A DNA stretch of 64,000 bases from assembly GCA_000697355.1 (NCBI GenBank), contig JNEN01001260.1, forward strand, positions 682,001 through 746,000, read 5' to 3'. Every line of letters begins with the position of its first letter. Within the stretch, counting starts at the first letter, position 1. Of this stretch, positions 1 through 12,061 are shown one piece after another. Under the pieces are notes generated by a model that was given only the letters and a program-made list of their open reading frames with translations, was not told where the DNA came from and made no database searches. This stretch comes from Syncephalastrum monosporum B8922. Lineage: Eukaryota; Mucoromycota; Mucoromycetes; Mucorales; Syncephalastraceae. The translations under genes and the position numbers were made by a program.

Positions 1-41
1 TACACACACGCACACACGCACACACATACACGCACCTGTTT
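1..41. repeat. CA-rich simple repeat
   Basis: Imperfect (CA)n tract with interspersed G and T at the left edge of the window. It probably continues outside. No gene function is implied. Confidence 0.8.
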
Positions 42-1800
42 CGCACTCACCCACAGGGGAAAAGTCAAAGTCAAAGACTACAGGAGAAAGCAAAGGGGAG
101 GCGAGTTTGGTTGGGGGAGGAGGGGGGAGCCTAAGGGAGCACACCACCGCAGCAGCAGCCGCTGCACAATTGCCCGGCTCTCTTTCGAATCATAACGATA
201 TGTGTATACTGACTCCTCCCCCAAAATATATTCTTATTCACTTTAATGTACGCTCACTCAGAAATAACGTTCCTTCTGGCAAAAGCATTAAATCGGAAAA
301 CTTCACATTGTCATTAAACCTGCTGCGTAGTGCAAGGTTCGGCCCCGCGGTGCGTCGTGTGCATGCGGTTGTATGACGAAGAAGAACCTGCGTGTGCGTG
401 TGTTTATGTGCGTGCGAGTACAAGACGCGCGGACGCTGTGTAACCTATTCCGTTTTGCACGCCGCGTTCTCACACCATAACCTGGGGCATCTTTACCAGA
501 ATACCTTGATAATTGTACCTTGAAAGGCCGAAAAAAAGTTGTGCCTCAAGCGCGCTTTTGACTTAGGAGTAAAAAAAGTTTCTAGCAAAAAATGGAAGCT
601 GGTCTCTCTGGTACAATGTGATGTATACATAAATAATGGGGCGTATGCACGCAGCTTGTTTCCATCATGCAGCATTTTGCTAAAGATGTGGGCGCCAAAG
701 ACAAGAAAGAAAAAGAATGTACAGCTTTCGCAGCTCAATTTTTTTCATTGGCTCTTCTCATCCAATGAGCAGCTGCACCAGACCTTCCACACTAAGCGTT
801 TTTGGAGCAGATCGGCACGCGGATCCCACCTGTGTCTCATTCGTACTTTCCACTACTGCCCAAATAAATAACAAGGTGCAATTCCTGAAAATAAGCAACC
901 TAATTATCACAAACTCGTTTCTTTGTCAATAAGTACACGATAGTTCTCGAATCTTTATGTAGATTAAACTAAAAGGAAGTTTCTCAGTCAAGGGAGCATT
1001 TCGAGACGAGCAAATATGCTGTTCGATCGCTGCCACGCACAAGCAAACATCGCCGAAAGTAAACATTTGCTGCAAAACAAATTTTCTTAGATAGTGGCTG
1101 GCGCGCTTCATGTTTCTTGAAGATATTGATTGATATGGCGTTTTTTCTGATCACTATCACTCTGTGCCTTTGATAAGACTACAGTAAGTTTGTTTCTCTC
1201 TCTTTGTGACCTTTTATAGCGATGCAGGTATCCCAAAAGTCACAGATCATCTGGACAGCCAGGTTTGCATCCCAGAACGCAAAAAATCATATCACCGTAC
1301 ACAGTACAGAGGCATTCTTTAGCTGAGCACCCGCCCAAGTGCTGCATTACTGGCTGGATCTATATCCTGCTCATGCCGGCCTCTCCGTTGCCTGTCAGTT
1401 GTACAGAATTGTGCATGCACTTACGTGTGTACAGCACATGTTTTACTCTAGGAAGGGGTAATACTCAAACTTGTTTGAGCATTACATGTACGCTGCTGCT
1501 ACCATCGGTGTGTAGAAGATTGATATACCAAGGACTTCAAAAAAAGAGACATGGACATACCCTGAGACGGAGAAGATCAAGTTTTTTGAAAAGCAGAAAA
1601 ATCATCTTACAGTCATGGCAAATTAACATGAGAACGCTCTTAGGAAATTGGCGATGCGCACGGATCAAATACACTATACGATCATAACGCATGAATGTTT
1701 TTTACGTCGGCTTTGATGGAGTTATCACTATCCTAAGAAAGGACTATTGGTTGATGGCCACTACCTCAGATTTTTTCGTTACAAGCGCATGTTCGTTTCA
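42..1800. other. intergenic, no gene recognised
   Basis: About 1.8 kb with only short open frames that have no family likeness, no plausible splice structure and no coding character. I see no tRNA or rRNA signature. It lies downstream of the permease stop codon, so its right end is probably that gene's 3' UTR. Confidence 0.6.
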
Positions 1801-3539
1801 TTAAATGAATGCATCCAGGATGGCATAGTACATGACTGGGAAACTAACAACAACGAGAATACAAGCTAGCGTCATGAGCCACCATGAACCCTTGACAGGG
1901 TATTGTTCTTCGCCGAGAAGCGTTGCCTGGCTGTCCTCGTGTACTTTATTCTTGCCCATCAGATCCGACCAGAAGCAGGATATGTATGCTGCTCCAGGCA
2001 GCAGTATGCCTTCAGATTACGAGTAAGACTCGCATAAGTATATGCTCATGATGACATGGGCTCAACTTACCCAATGCAGTGGTGGAAAAACCTCCGATAA
2101 CAGCGTAGACCTTGCCTAGCGCGGTAAGCGTGGCGCCCAGATATATAATAATGGCAAAAGTAACCAGTGTGGTAAAGTAATGCTGCATGGTGGTAGGGAT
2201 TTTGCCATGTGTATTGAGTCCTAATAATTTCTGGAGTGCTTCGCGGCAAGGATAGATAGCCAGCCTAGATTTAATGTGAGTTATGGATTGGAGTTGACAT
2301 AATTTTTGATGAGCGTACGGGATAGTAAAGCACATAAAGATACCCAAAAAGAACCGCACAGCGTTTATAACGACATCATCTTCAGGAAAGTTGAGGAGCA
2401 CGTTTGCTTGGACCGCGTCGCCAAAGCAAAGAAAACCCAGAACAGCAAAACTCATGTTGATGAGGAAACCGAGGAGAATGGATGTCTCAGAAGCGATCAA
2501 GAAACGACCAGGGCGTTGATCACGCTGACTAAGATAAACGCCAAGCACGTTTTGCGAACAACCAAACGAGAGACATAGAATAGCCAGTCCGCGAAACACG
2601 GCTGTCACCGTAGGACCCGTAGTGGTAAGCTCGATCGTGGAAGGCGCATAGACGGGCAACCGGATAAAAATTCCCAGTACTACCATGGGAAGCAGTAGAA
2701 CAGAAACAGCCGACCATTTGGCGAGCGGTGCGATGGAACGTGGCAGGGTTAGTGGTAAACTCTGGAAAGGGGAAGTGAGTGGTCCAAACTACTTGATTTG
2801 CAGGAATATCTTACGCAAAGGACACCAAAGGAGACCACGATTATTTGTCGATCGCCGAGCCAGGGCATATCAGGCATGTAATGTCGTAAAAGGCTAGGTA
2901 CAGTGTCGCCGAGCACTAAATACAAAATCTGTGTTATATCTTGAGGTACGATCGCATTTTTTCCAGCTTACATATGTAATAGGATACTGCAGTGCCAGCC
3001 GTATGAAAGAATAATAAAAAGTTCACAACATGTGAGCCGGCTTTCCCAAGCAGACAGGTACGGCAAAGATCCCCCAGAGTATACTGACGCGAGCGGATGC
3101 TACAAAGAACCAGTAAATGCATGGCTATGCATGTAAGCACGGCAACAAGCACGGAGCTAACCAATCCGAGCCAAAATCCGCAGAGGCACAGGGCGAGAGG
3201 TAAGCCGATGATACCGGAGCCCATCATCGCGTTCAAGAGGTTCATGCTGGACCCGAACACAGATGAGGTGCCATAACCTGGGCGCTCGGCCTGAAGTGCC
3301 TGCAAATCAGTTTTGGATTGTATAGGTTCGACGGAATCCAATTTAGAACGAGACATAGTGCCATACAGCATGCTCGGCGTGGGAGAGCCTGGAATCGTGT
3401 AAAAGGCACTCAGACGGTCATTATCGTCCTCGTCGTCACTGGAGATGATCATGCTCGATGCGGCGGTAGAGCTCACGCTGGTGAAACCACACAAAGGAGG
3501 TGGCGTCGTCGTAGATGGTGATGACGCGGCGTAGTGCAT
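1801..3539 (-). CDS. Amino-acid permease, AVT/SLC38-like (AAAP family)
   Basis: Multi-pass proton- or sodium-coupled amino-acid transporter of the amino acid/auxin permease family, likely in the vacuolar or plasma membrane. Four exons (minus strand): 3539-2972, 2939-2815, 2761-2071 and 2009-1801; spliced 1593 nt, 530 aa. Introns are 32, 53 and 61 nt. The N-terminal ~95 residues are hydrophilic and Ser/Asp-rich. The first membrane segment carries the family motif region GSSMNLLNAMMGSGIIGLP, and the second exon supplies VLGDT after the YYI membrane segment. Later hydrophobic segments end with one close to the C-terminus (LACILVVVSFPVMYYAI). Family membership is clear from the first TM motif and overall layout. 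Whether it belongs to the Avt5/6/7 or another subgroup is not resolved, and the substrate cannot be read from the sequence. The 32-nt first intron is unusually short, but only this junction gives the conserved frame. Confidence 0.88.
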
Positions 3540-5185
3540 TTTTTAAACCAACGAGGACGAAGAGACGGTGGTAGCAGCAACGAAGAAGATAAAAAGACAA
3601 GAAAGGAAGAACCGGTAACGTGAAAAATAAGAAAAAAAAATAGATGAAAATTCAGTGATAGGCCTCCAAGGTAAAGATATATGCCTAGCGTGCCGATGAG
3701 CCATTATAATGATCAAGATGATAACACAGATCTACTGTGGTTGGTACACTTACTCACTGCTGCAATATTCTAGACTCCATATATGATCTGTCGCGTTTTT
3801 GTTTGTTTGACTGTGAACGCACATGGTCTTTCTCCGTATCTTTGGGAATAAATGAACGTACGACTTGGCTCAATGGATATGTAATAGACAGGTATGAAGG
3901 CCCGATCAGATCAGATGTTTCTTCTAACTTTTCTATATAAAATATAAGATTTTCGATCGAGCGATAGCGCATGTAGAGTACAAAGCATAAACAGAGAGGA
4001 GTAAATGTGCCGCTGTTCGTCTATGTTGAAATAAAAGTAAACACGAAGAGTGTATACAGCTGCATGTAATGTGCGCCCCGCAATGTTTGCCCGACTCACC
4101 CGGTACTGCGCGCGGATTACCAACGTATATTGAAAGTCTCTAGCACGGAATTGAGTATAAAGAGAAGAAAAGAGTTTACAATCTCTTAGTCGGTCTTTGT
4201 TATTTTTATTGCTTCAAACAAACACGGACACAAACTTACATTTTCTCACTTCTACTGAACCGAGTACGCGGCACCGTCATGCCAATAAAAACAAAAGGTG
4301 AAAGATTTCCTGTTATGATTTTCCTCTTTTCTCTCTCTCTTCTTTCTTCTGTAGAGCTGTTTACATGGGCTCTGTACAAGTATACTGGCACTACTCAGTG
4401 TGATACACCCAAGGTCTCGTAGATAGATCTACGAGCACTGCGTCGGTGTGCCTCGACTTCTTTGATGATAAAAGGCACAAATTGACCCATGCACAGTAAA
4501 AGTGGGGCTATTATATAGAATCATGCTTGAAACGGCCAGTAAAATCTGCCAAGCCTCGAAAGCAAAAACCTGAAGGCGATGCTAGGCATGCACAGCACAA
4601 CGCGTGAGGAACATCAATTTTCTTCAATGAGACACATCCAGCAAATTGTGCTACGACCACGGTCCGACTACCCCGACGAGGATACTTTTCATTATTAGTT
4701 TATTGTAAGGAATGCAAACTCTAAACGAGGGGAATGATTGAATCGCGCGATTGATAGGCTTGCTCTTCTATATATCACGAAGTTGAGGCATTGGAAAGTT
4801 GTACGTACTTCAAAAAATGAGACATCGATGCTCGCCAGGAGGAGGGCCGTTCTGACAACTCTATAGAACGACAAAAATTGGAGCTTTACCGCTTAAGGTG
4901 GTTGTGCCCTGCGGTCGAGGTCGTACAATGACCCGCTTTGACGCTCCAGGACAACATGGTGATTCGGGTGCCACCCAATAAGCAATCAGTAATCACGCCT
5001 CTTTTTTTATTTTGCTCTCTGTCTCTCTCTCTCTTTTTCTACTCTTGACTATTTGTGTGTGTGCCCAACATACCAGGATACCCTTCTGCCACCATCTTTT
5101 CTTCTTTCCATCGAGAGGCGGCTGCGCACGCTAGGCTTGCCCCTGCAGAAGACGATCCCTACTTTATAGATATAGACAGATTATC
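3540..5185. other. intergenic between divergent permease and RasGEF genes
   Basis: Shared upstream region of two divergently transcribed genes. It is AT-rich with pyrimidine tracts (for example 5010-5042, CT-rich, just ahead of the RasGEF start). No convincing coding exon or RNA gene was seen. Confidence 0.6.
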
Positions 5186-8100
5186 ATGATCGGCAAAGAA
5201 CGACCTGTTTCACCTTGGACTCGAACAATGGATCGTATCCACCACCAGCGCGATGGTGACTCTGCTTCTACTACAAGGTACATCTGTCAGACCCTATTGA
5301 TATTGCTACGCTATCGGTTCTGCTATAGCTGTCGCTGTTGCTATTAACACGGTGCTCATATGCTCCTACAATAGCAGCCACAAACCGGTGCCTCGTGGGA
5401 CAGTAGCAGGACCAAGGATATTAGAAAATGGCGACCAAGAAAACGATCCTCGGTACATTACAGCAACAGCGGTAACAACACAGATGCCACTACCGCAGGA
5501 AACAGCAATCCCAGGGCCTCGACGCAAACGCAACAATTCGCTCATTCCACCTGAATTCATGAATGACAATAGCGAAGGTGGACGCGAGCGAGCTGCACTG
5601 GCAACTGTGTTTGGGGTCCGCGAATACACCGAGAGTAAAATTTTCTGGGAGAGGCAGGGGTCGCACTATTACGACCACACTGGAGTGGGAACCGGCTCTC
5701 GACAAGATTTGCTCGACAACGAAGATGGCTTTGTCTCTATCACAGGCCGTTCCGTCGTGAGCACCCCCGTTGGTCACTTCCGTTCTGAAAGCGCTCCTCT
5801 CTCGGACACGTATTCACAGCCTCGTGATATCCATCATGTTGTCGATTCTGCCCTTGATCAGGTCGGGTCTGATACCACCAGAAGCACCATGCTGAAACTG
5901 CCTCCGCATCAAGACACACCTGTGGCAGACCATGCTTCGCCTTATCTCTTACCCGAAATTCCTGTTGTCAGCAAGTTCAGCGATCTTGTCTTGGAAAACA
6001 ATAATACATCGAGCGATGATTACTGGATAGGCCCCGAACGACCTCTCTCGTTCGCTTCCTCGGTCGATAAACCGCCTACCGTCTGCGAATATCCTCCTTC
6101 CATCACAGCATCTGAAGCGTATGCAGGCCCTGACATTGCCCCACCTTTGCTTTTTATTGGATACCCGCCTGCCATCTTTGATTTGCTTCGATCCGACGAA
6201 GATGAGCGTATCATTGTCTGGGGACTTGACCCGCAGGTGCTCTCGGCCTCGATGGCCACGACCGCCGCGGCTGGACAAGCCTCGACTCGACGCAGTACGC
6301 CTATGCCTCCTTCGACCACTGATATGAATAGCACAGTCTCTTCCACAGCCACCTTCCGCGGCTTCTCTTCCAACACCACCTCAGCTACGCCTACTACCCC
6401 GGAGACTCCTAAAACAAAACACAGCCGGTGGTCGAATCAGCTCATACCAGCCATGCTCAGCAAGTCATCCTTGCGCAGGTCACCCCGTCCAGGCTCGCGT
6501 ATGTCTGGCTTCCTGTCATCTCGCCACACAGATACCCCCGACGCAGACGATGCCAGAGGTCTCTTCAAATTTACGCGCCGGAACTCACGCCGCGAAAAGT
6601 TGGTCGATGAAGACACTGCTTCCATCAAGACTGTGGATATACCCAAGGTCATTGAGGCTGCTACAGTGGAGAAGCTCGTTGAAAAGCTTACGGTCTCTCT
6701 CGGTATGCCATGTATTCTTCTTGACTCGAATGGTTACACTGACAAGCTGTGTTAGATTATACATTAATGACCGACTTTTTCTTGACCTATCGCACATTTA
6801 TATCACCCTCTCAGTTATGCAATTTGCTGATCCTGCGGTTCCGCTGGGGCATGGAGACAGACTCTGAAGAACGGCGCATCGTGCGAATCAGGTATACACA
6901 ACAAAGCAAGAAAACAAGCACGTTTAGCTGATTTTCTTATTCTCATTTTTCGACAGAACCTTTGTCGTCATGCGGCACTGGCTGCTAAACTATTTTGTGC
7001 ACGACTTTATACCATGCCGCGAACTTCGCGTCATTCTGACCTCTTTCCTTAACTCTCTTCCTTTCCACCCGCTCGTCAAACAATCCCCTCGCGACCAGCG
7101 CATCGTCAAGAGTCTGAAGCGCGTCGTGCGACGCCTGAAAAAGGTATACTACGTCAGCTCGTCAACATCAGAACGTGTCAAGGTTATCCCACCTCCGCCA
7201 CCGACCGAGGAGCAGGAACGCGTCGAGGAAATGGTGCGCGCCAAATTAGCCCAGAGTCCCATGCGACGCAAGACAGATCTGGTCAGCAGTGTCGACGTGA
7301 GCGACCGTCACCATGGCAATATGGCGGTACAGGACACACGCCTGGCACCTGTCGTCGTCGTCGGCAGCGTCCGCACGCCACGCAGTACGCCCGTCGAAGG
7401 AGGAGAGGTACGCTGCAGCTCGAATGAGGCAAAACGCAGCAACCTATCGAGCGTGTCCTTGGCAAGATTAGGAAGCCGATCCCAACTCAAACAAGAAGCT
7501 GTCAAACAGTCCTATATGCGTCGTATGGAGCAACAAAAACGTTACATGCTTAACGGTGGCAAGGACTTTTCGTCATCCACCATTGCCCAGTCCGTGAACG
7601 AGAATGCCGAAACAAGCGGAGGAGATATGGGCGGTGAGGCAAGTAACCGATCGAGCATTATTTCGGACAACTCGCTGGAGAGCGCCTTGTCGCCCGGCAC
7701 GACCGACGTAGAGTCCGACAGTGAAGAGGAGGAAGATGACGAAGACGACGACGAAGATGGAGAGAACGAGGGCGAGGAGGACGATAATGATCGAGACACG
7801 GGCAACGACAGCGTGACCGTCAATCCACCCGAAAAGGAGCAGTTCAACGATGAGCGACTGACTGCAAGACTGGAACGAGAGCGACGGCGTCTGGAAGAGG
7901 AAGAAGAACAGCGCCGTGCTGCGTTCTTTTCCAACAAGGTCGATGCGGCTGGCAAGACCCGTCGTTCGTCGGCGCCCGCACTGGAAGGAAACAAGGAAAG
8001 GCGAAATGGGTTCAAGAAGCAGCAATCATTTGATAGCAGTCTCGAGAAGACCAGCAGCAAGGGGGGTGCCTCTTTGCGATCTCTGAAACAGCGCTCCCAC

Positions 8101-9364
8101 CCAAGAACCCCCGCGCAGGCACCGCTGCACCCCACCGACGAAGGGACTGGAACGAACACGCCTGTGTATCCTTCAGTCGCATCCTCGGGCGATCTACCGC
8201 GGATGGTCGAGCTGGATATTCCACGCAACCAGCGGACATCCTCCATCGCGCGTGCGCCTGCCATGTACCCCCTTCCCTTTATCTTATATTTCCGGTCCGA
8301 CCGCATGGCGCGCCAGTTTTGCTTGATCGAAGCGCAAGTGCTGCTGAACATTGACTGGGAGGAAATGGTGCACTGCCGTTGGACAAAAATGAGTACGCAG
8401 CCTTTTACCCGTGGCAACGGAGCTATCGGTGATGATGGCGAAGATGCTTTCAGCATCGACTATGTGACAGACGAAGAGGATGAGGTGAACTACACGCGCC
8501 GGACGCGTCAGAAGCAGCTCGCGCGCCAGGAGCACGAAGGCGGTGTCGAACAGGTCATCAACCGATTCAACGCAGTGTGTCAGTGGGTGGCGAGCGAGAT
8601 CGTGCGTACGCGCTATTTGGACGACCGCGTGCGCGTGGTGGAGAAATTCATTCGCCTTGCTCAGGTACTTTGGGAAAAGAAGCTTGTCATGTTGTACGAA
8701 ATGGACTAAAAAAATTTTGGCACCTGACTTACAGAAATGCAAAGTATACTGCAATTTTGCAACGCTCGTCCAAATCCTGCTGGGTCTGCAGTCTCCCGCT
8801 GTCTCCCGACTGCAGAAGACATGGTCGCGGGTGGGCACGAGTGAGATGCGACTGCTCGACCAGCTCTCGGTCTTTACATCGCCAATGAAGAACTGGAAGC
8901 ATATCCGAGACAGTATGACGCAAGTGGCGGAAGAGTACGGCATGTCGCCGGTGGAAGTCCAAATCGAGATGCCTGGCACGAACCACCATGCCTTTGGCAA
9001 GACAAAGATCAAAATCCCTTTTGGTGGCTGCATTCCATTCCTGGGTATATACCTCTCGGATCTCGTGTTCAACTCGGAGCAGCCACCCTATATCCAGCCC
9101 AACCTGGAGAGCCACCGCATCTATCACGCCAACACACGGACACATACCGACTCCATCTCGCCCGTCCTTCGTCAACCACTCGTCAATTTTCGCAAGCACC
9201 GTATCACAGCCACTGTTATCAAGCGTGTCCTAACTTTCCAGAACTTGGCGAGGCGTTATTCGTTCGACCGTGATGATGAAGTTCAGTTCCTGTGCAATGA
9301 AGTAGTCTCGTTTGATGCAGAGGAAATCCGGAAGATGAGTCTCGAACGAGAGCCCGCTCTATAG
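5186..9364 (+). CDS. Ras guanine-nucleotide exchange factor (RasGEF_N + CDC25 domain, Lte1/Cdc25-like)
   Basis: Predicted activator of a Ras-family GTPase. Five exons: 5186-5277, 5375-6702, 6756-6891, 6957-8664 and 8735-9364; spliced 3894 nt, 1297 aa. Residues 1 to ~450 are Ser/Thr/Pro-rich and look disordered. A RasGEF N-terminal domain follows at ~460-570, with LMTDFFLTYRTF and RHWLLNYFVHDF as its recognisable segments; introns 2 and 3 fall within it. Residues ~570-950 are low complexity and include an Asp/Glu run near 770-800 and a charged coiled-coil-like stretch. The catalytic CDC25 domain is at ~955-1250, with NIDWEEMVHCRW, VVEKFIRLAQ, IPFGGCIPFLGIYLSDL and NLARRYSF. The split GEF-N/GEF architecture with a long linker resembles Lte1 and Cdc25. 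I cannot assign the target GTPase. The start at 5186 was chosen because its 92-nt exon splices in frame; an in-frame ATG at 5228 is an alternative. Confidence 0.88.
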
Positions 9365-10096
9365 CATTTTATTTACTATAATATCCTCTATCTAGTTCTT
9401 GTTTCCGCAATTTATCTATATATCTCTCATATACATATACCTACATATATATATATATCATATACGAGATCCTTAAAAAATTACATTCTAATATAAGCGT
9501 AAAGTTTGGTGAAAGGTACGTTAGAGGAGTGTAGTGTCGATAAAAGATGACGATAGGCGAGCGACTGCGCATTGCATGACAAATACAGGGGCGCAGTATG
9601 GGGGATTGGTATTGGTACCTTTGATATCTCCGTGATGCGAGATGTGGAGCGTTCCAGTGGCGGGACACACCGATTATGCATTGCGTACCACAGCAGCGAG
9701 TGAGTAATATTTGCGTGGACAAAAGGACGTACCAGAAAAAAAAAAGGAAGGGAATCGGGTGGTACCTGACTGGTTGACTGAACCTGACCAAGTCAGCTGG
9801 TGCTGAGTTTAGGGCTGAACGGTTTCTCAGGCGGAGGAGGAAGGCGCGCGCGGGCGCGGCAAACGACTCTGGGAAGGCCCCGCCCACCAGACGATCCTTC
9901 CCTTTTATTCAAATCATTGTAAGTGTCGCACGCACGCATACATACCCCACTCCAGTGACAACATCCCATACAACCGACGACACCACCATCCTTTACGATG
10001 ATGGATGCGACGATGGATGGGTGGATGACTGGATGGATGGATGGGTGGATACAGAAGCTGTACTTAACCATTCCCCCCCCTTTTTCCCATTAGCAA
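9365..10096. other. intergenic: RasGEF 3' end and RPS2 promoter
   Basis: Begins with an AT-rich tract (TATA-like repeats near 9415-9462) suited to a 3' UTR and ends with the RPS2 leader. It holds a GGATG-repeat block at 9997-10050. Open frames on the minus strand here look like chance. Confidence 0.6.
9997..10050 (+). repeat. GGATG-rich repeat upstream of RPS2
   Basis: Imperfect tandem GGATG/GATGG units ending about 46 nt before the RPS2 start codon. Similar blocks lie just upstream of eIF3k (54711-54741) and RPS7 (61977-62007). A promoter role is inference. Confidence 0.7.
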
Positions 10097-11069
10097 ATGG
10101 CGGATTCAGCACCGGCCGATAGTAAGTAGCATCTCACGACCACTATCGACGGAACGACCTTTTTCTTAGAAACGGTGATACTTACACACGACTGAATAGG
10201 ACGCGGAGGCTTCGGACGTGGACGTGGCGGTCGTGGTGGCCGTGGCGGTCGCGGTCGTGGCCGTGGACGCCGCGGTGACGAGAAGACCGAATGGTATGAT
10301 AAGAACCTACTCTAGCCAATGCAGCTGCCATGGCGAGGTTGCTAACACACCTGTAGGGTTCCCGTGACCAAACTTGGCCGCCTTGTGAAGGCCGGCAAGA
10401 TCAAGTCGATGGAGGAGATCTACCTGTTCTCTCTGCCCGTGAAGGAGTACCAGATCGTGGACCACTTTTTGCCGTCGCTCAAGGATGAAGTCATGAAGAT
10501 CATGCCTGTTCAAAAGCAGACGCGTGCTGGTCAGCGCACCCGCTTCAAGGCGTTCGTCGTCATTGGTGACTCTGACGGCCACGTCGGTCTCGGTGTCAAG
10601 TGCGCCAAGGAAGTCGCTACGGCTATCCGTGGTGCCATCATCCTGGCCAAGCTCAGCGTTGTGCCCGTGCGCCGTGGTTACTGGGGTTCCGCTCTTGGTG
10701 AGCCCCACACCGTGCCCTGCAAGGTCACCGGCAAGTGCGGTTCGGCTCTCTGCCGTATCGTCGCTGCTCCCCGTGGTACCGGCATCGTCGCCGCTCCCAC
10801 CCCCAAGAAGGTTCTCCAGCTCGCTGGTATCACCGACTGCTACACCACCTCGCGCGGTTCCACTCGCACGCTCGGTAACTTCGTCAAGGCTACCTTTGCC
10901 GCCATTGGTAACACCTATGGTTTCTTGACCCCTGGTACGAAGATCATCGTTTGCGCTACTGTACTGGGTTGCTCATTCTTTCTTGCTAGACCTCTGGACC
11001 GAGACCGAGTTCACCAAGGCCCCCTACCAGGAGTTCACCGACTTCCTTGCCCAGAAGCAGCGCAAGTAA
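10097..11069 (+). CDS. RPS2: 40S ribosomal protein S2 (uS5)
   Basis: Small-subunit ribosomal protein near the mRNA entry channel and decoding-fidelity centre. Four exons: 10097-10121, 10200-10293, 10357-10934 and 10990-11069; spliced 777 nt, 258 aa. The N-terminus is the Arg/Gly repeat region typical of eukaryotic S2 (residues ~9-33). It is followed by the conserved core: [12 protein letters not shown], the uS5 double-stranded-RNA-binding-like segment with [18 protein letters not shown], and VPVRRGYWG. The C-terminal exon carries [15 protein letters not shown]. Codon use is strongly C-biased at third positions, as expected for a highly expressed gene. Two small 5' introns precede the main exon. 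A possible poly(A) signal (AATAAA) lies just after the stop codon. Confidence 0.97.
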
Positions 11070-11589
11070 AGTCATCTCCAATAAATGATTCGCACAAATT
11101 TTTTTTCAAACCTGGAACTACGAGCACGCGCACAGACATCTGTTTGATTATGGGATAATAGTCCTTCGTTGTTGTGAATGTGATTCAAAGGGGCATATTC
11201 CCATTTCTGGTTGCATCTCTGTTTTCGTTAGTTTGACTCATCGTTTTAATGCTCTGGGCCTGTCGCCGAAGCTGGGCGGTTCAAGCCGTGTTGCCAAGTT
11301 TGTGGTTCCACGACCAGCCGGGTCATCCTATACTTTTACTGCCACCAATCAGCTGCTGAGATGATGTATTCCTCCTTCAACACAGCCGATCGTCTGGCAT
11401 AACATATAATAGCACTTCATGAAAGTCCAGCGAGTATCTTACAAGATTCTCTTGTATCAAGGATTTTCTTAGTATCCTTCAGTATCCTTCAAAGTATGCA
11501 GTTGTTTAATGTACACTGCCACTCCCTCGACCCCATGAGAACACGCAAGCTAAAGCGACCCTATTTTAATGTGACTACAATTTTAGACC
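11070..11589. other. intergenic between convergent RPS2 and the Cys-tailed gene
   Basis: About 520 bp of 3' flanking sequence shared by two convergent genes. A short direct duplication (AGTATCCTTC, twice near 11470-11490) is visible. Nothing else is recognisable. Confidence 0.55.
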
Positions 11590-11931
11590 CTAACATCTAC
11601 AAACGCGCGCGCACTCGCAACCGACGCCTGAGCCTTTGCCTACAAAGATATCGCCAAGGTAAGGTTAGAGCGATAAATCGAATGAACTGAACTTACATTC
11701 ACAGCTTGCTTTATGCGAAAAGAATACCCGACTGGTATCGCTGTCGAGTGGTGAACCCTGATGCTCTGGGCGGGAAGTGTGGACCATTTCACCGAACTGG
11801 TTGTAGTAAGTGGGGGAAATACCAATCTCATCTGCGTTATTGCGCTGCTCCGAAACCGTAGCACTTTGGGCATTGTTTCCTGGAATACTGATGGCAGCGG
11901 GAGAGGGCTGATTTTTCTTATCAACTGGCAT
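11590..11931 (-). CDS. small protein with metallothionein-like Cys-x-Cys tail
   Basis: Hypothetical 94-aa protein from two exons (minus strand): 11931-11697 and 11639-11590, joined across a 56-nt GT-AG intron. Residues 1-76 contain no cysteine and are hydrophilic (Gln, Asn, Ser, Pro). The final 18 residues carry six cysteines as three Cys-x-Cys pairs (positions 77/79, 86/88, 92/94), spaced by Gly, Ser, Glu, Arg and Lys. The codon for Cys79 is split by the intron, so the Cys-rich tail exists only after splicing; reading through the intron gives an unrelated tail and a stop. Cys-x-Cys clusters bind Cu(I), Zn or Cd in metallothioneins. The long Cys-free head is not typical of them, so the function is inference. 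A near-perfect 38-bp palindrome lies ~93 bp upstream. The alternative is a chance open frame, but the splice-dependent Cys pattern argues against that. Confidence 0.5.
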
Positions 11932-12023
11932 AATTAAAAGTCTTTCAGGCTTGAGATAGTGAGCCTCTGGGAGTGTGTGAAATACAAAATCACGAAAGAG
12001 TCGAGAAAAAAAAATTCAGATGT

Positions 12024-12061
12024 CAAAGGCCATCTTTTATGTGCATAAAAAATGGCCTTTG
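12024..12061. repeat. 38-bp near-perfect palindrome
   Basis: Outer arms CAAAGGCCAT (12024-12033) and ATGGCCTTTG (12052-12061) are exact reverse complements. The centre (TTTTATGTGCATAAAA) is also nearly self-complementary, leaving only two mismatched positions, one at the centre and one at C12034/A12051. It sits ~93 bp upstream of the start codon at 11931 (minus strand). It could be an operator-like dimer site, a cruciform or hairpin, or a tiny mobile-element footprint. Confidence 0.8.

Noticed and set aside
31..423. Small opposing frames near the left edge
   Set aside because: Driven by CA repeats and GGGAGG-rich sequence; no coding signature.
7542..8456. Long minus-strand frame (304 codons), Ser-rich
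   Set aside because: Antisense shadow of the acidic, Glu/Asp-coding RasGEF linker.
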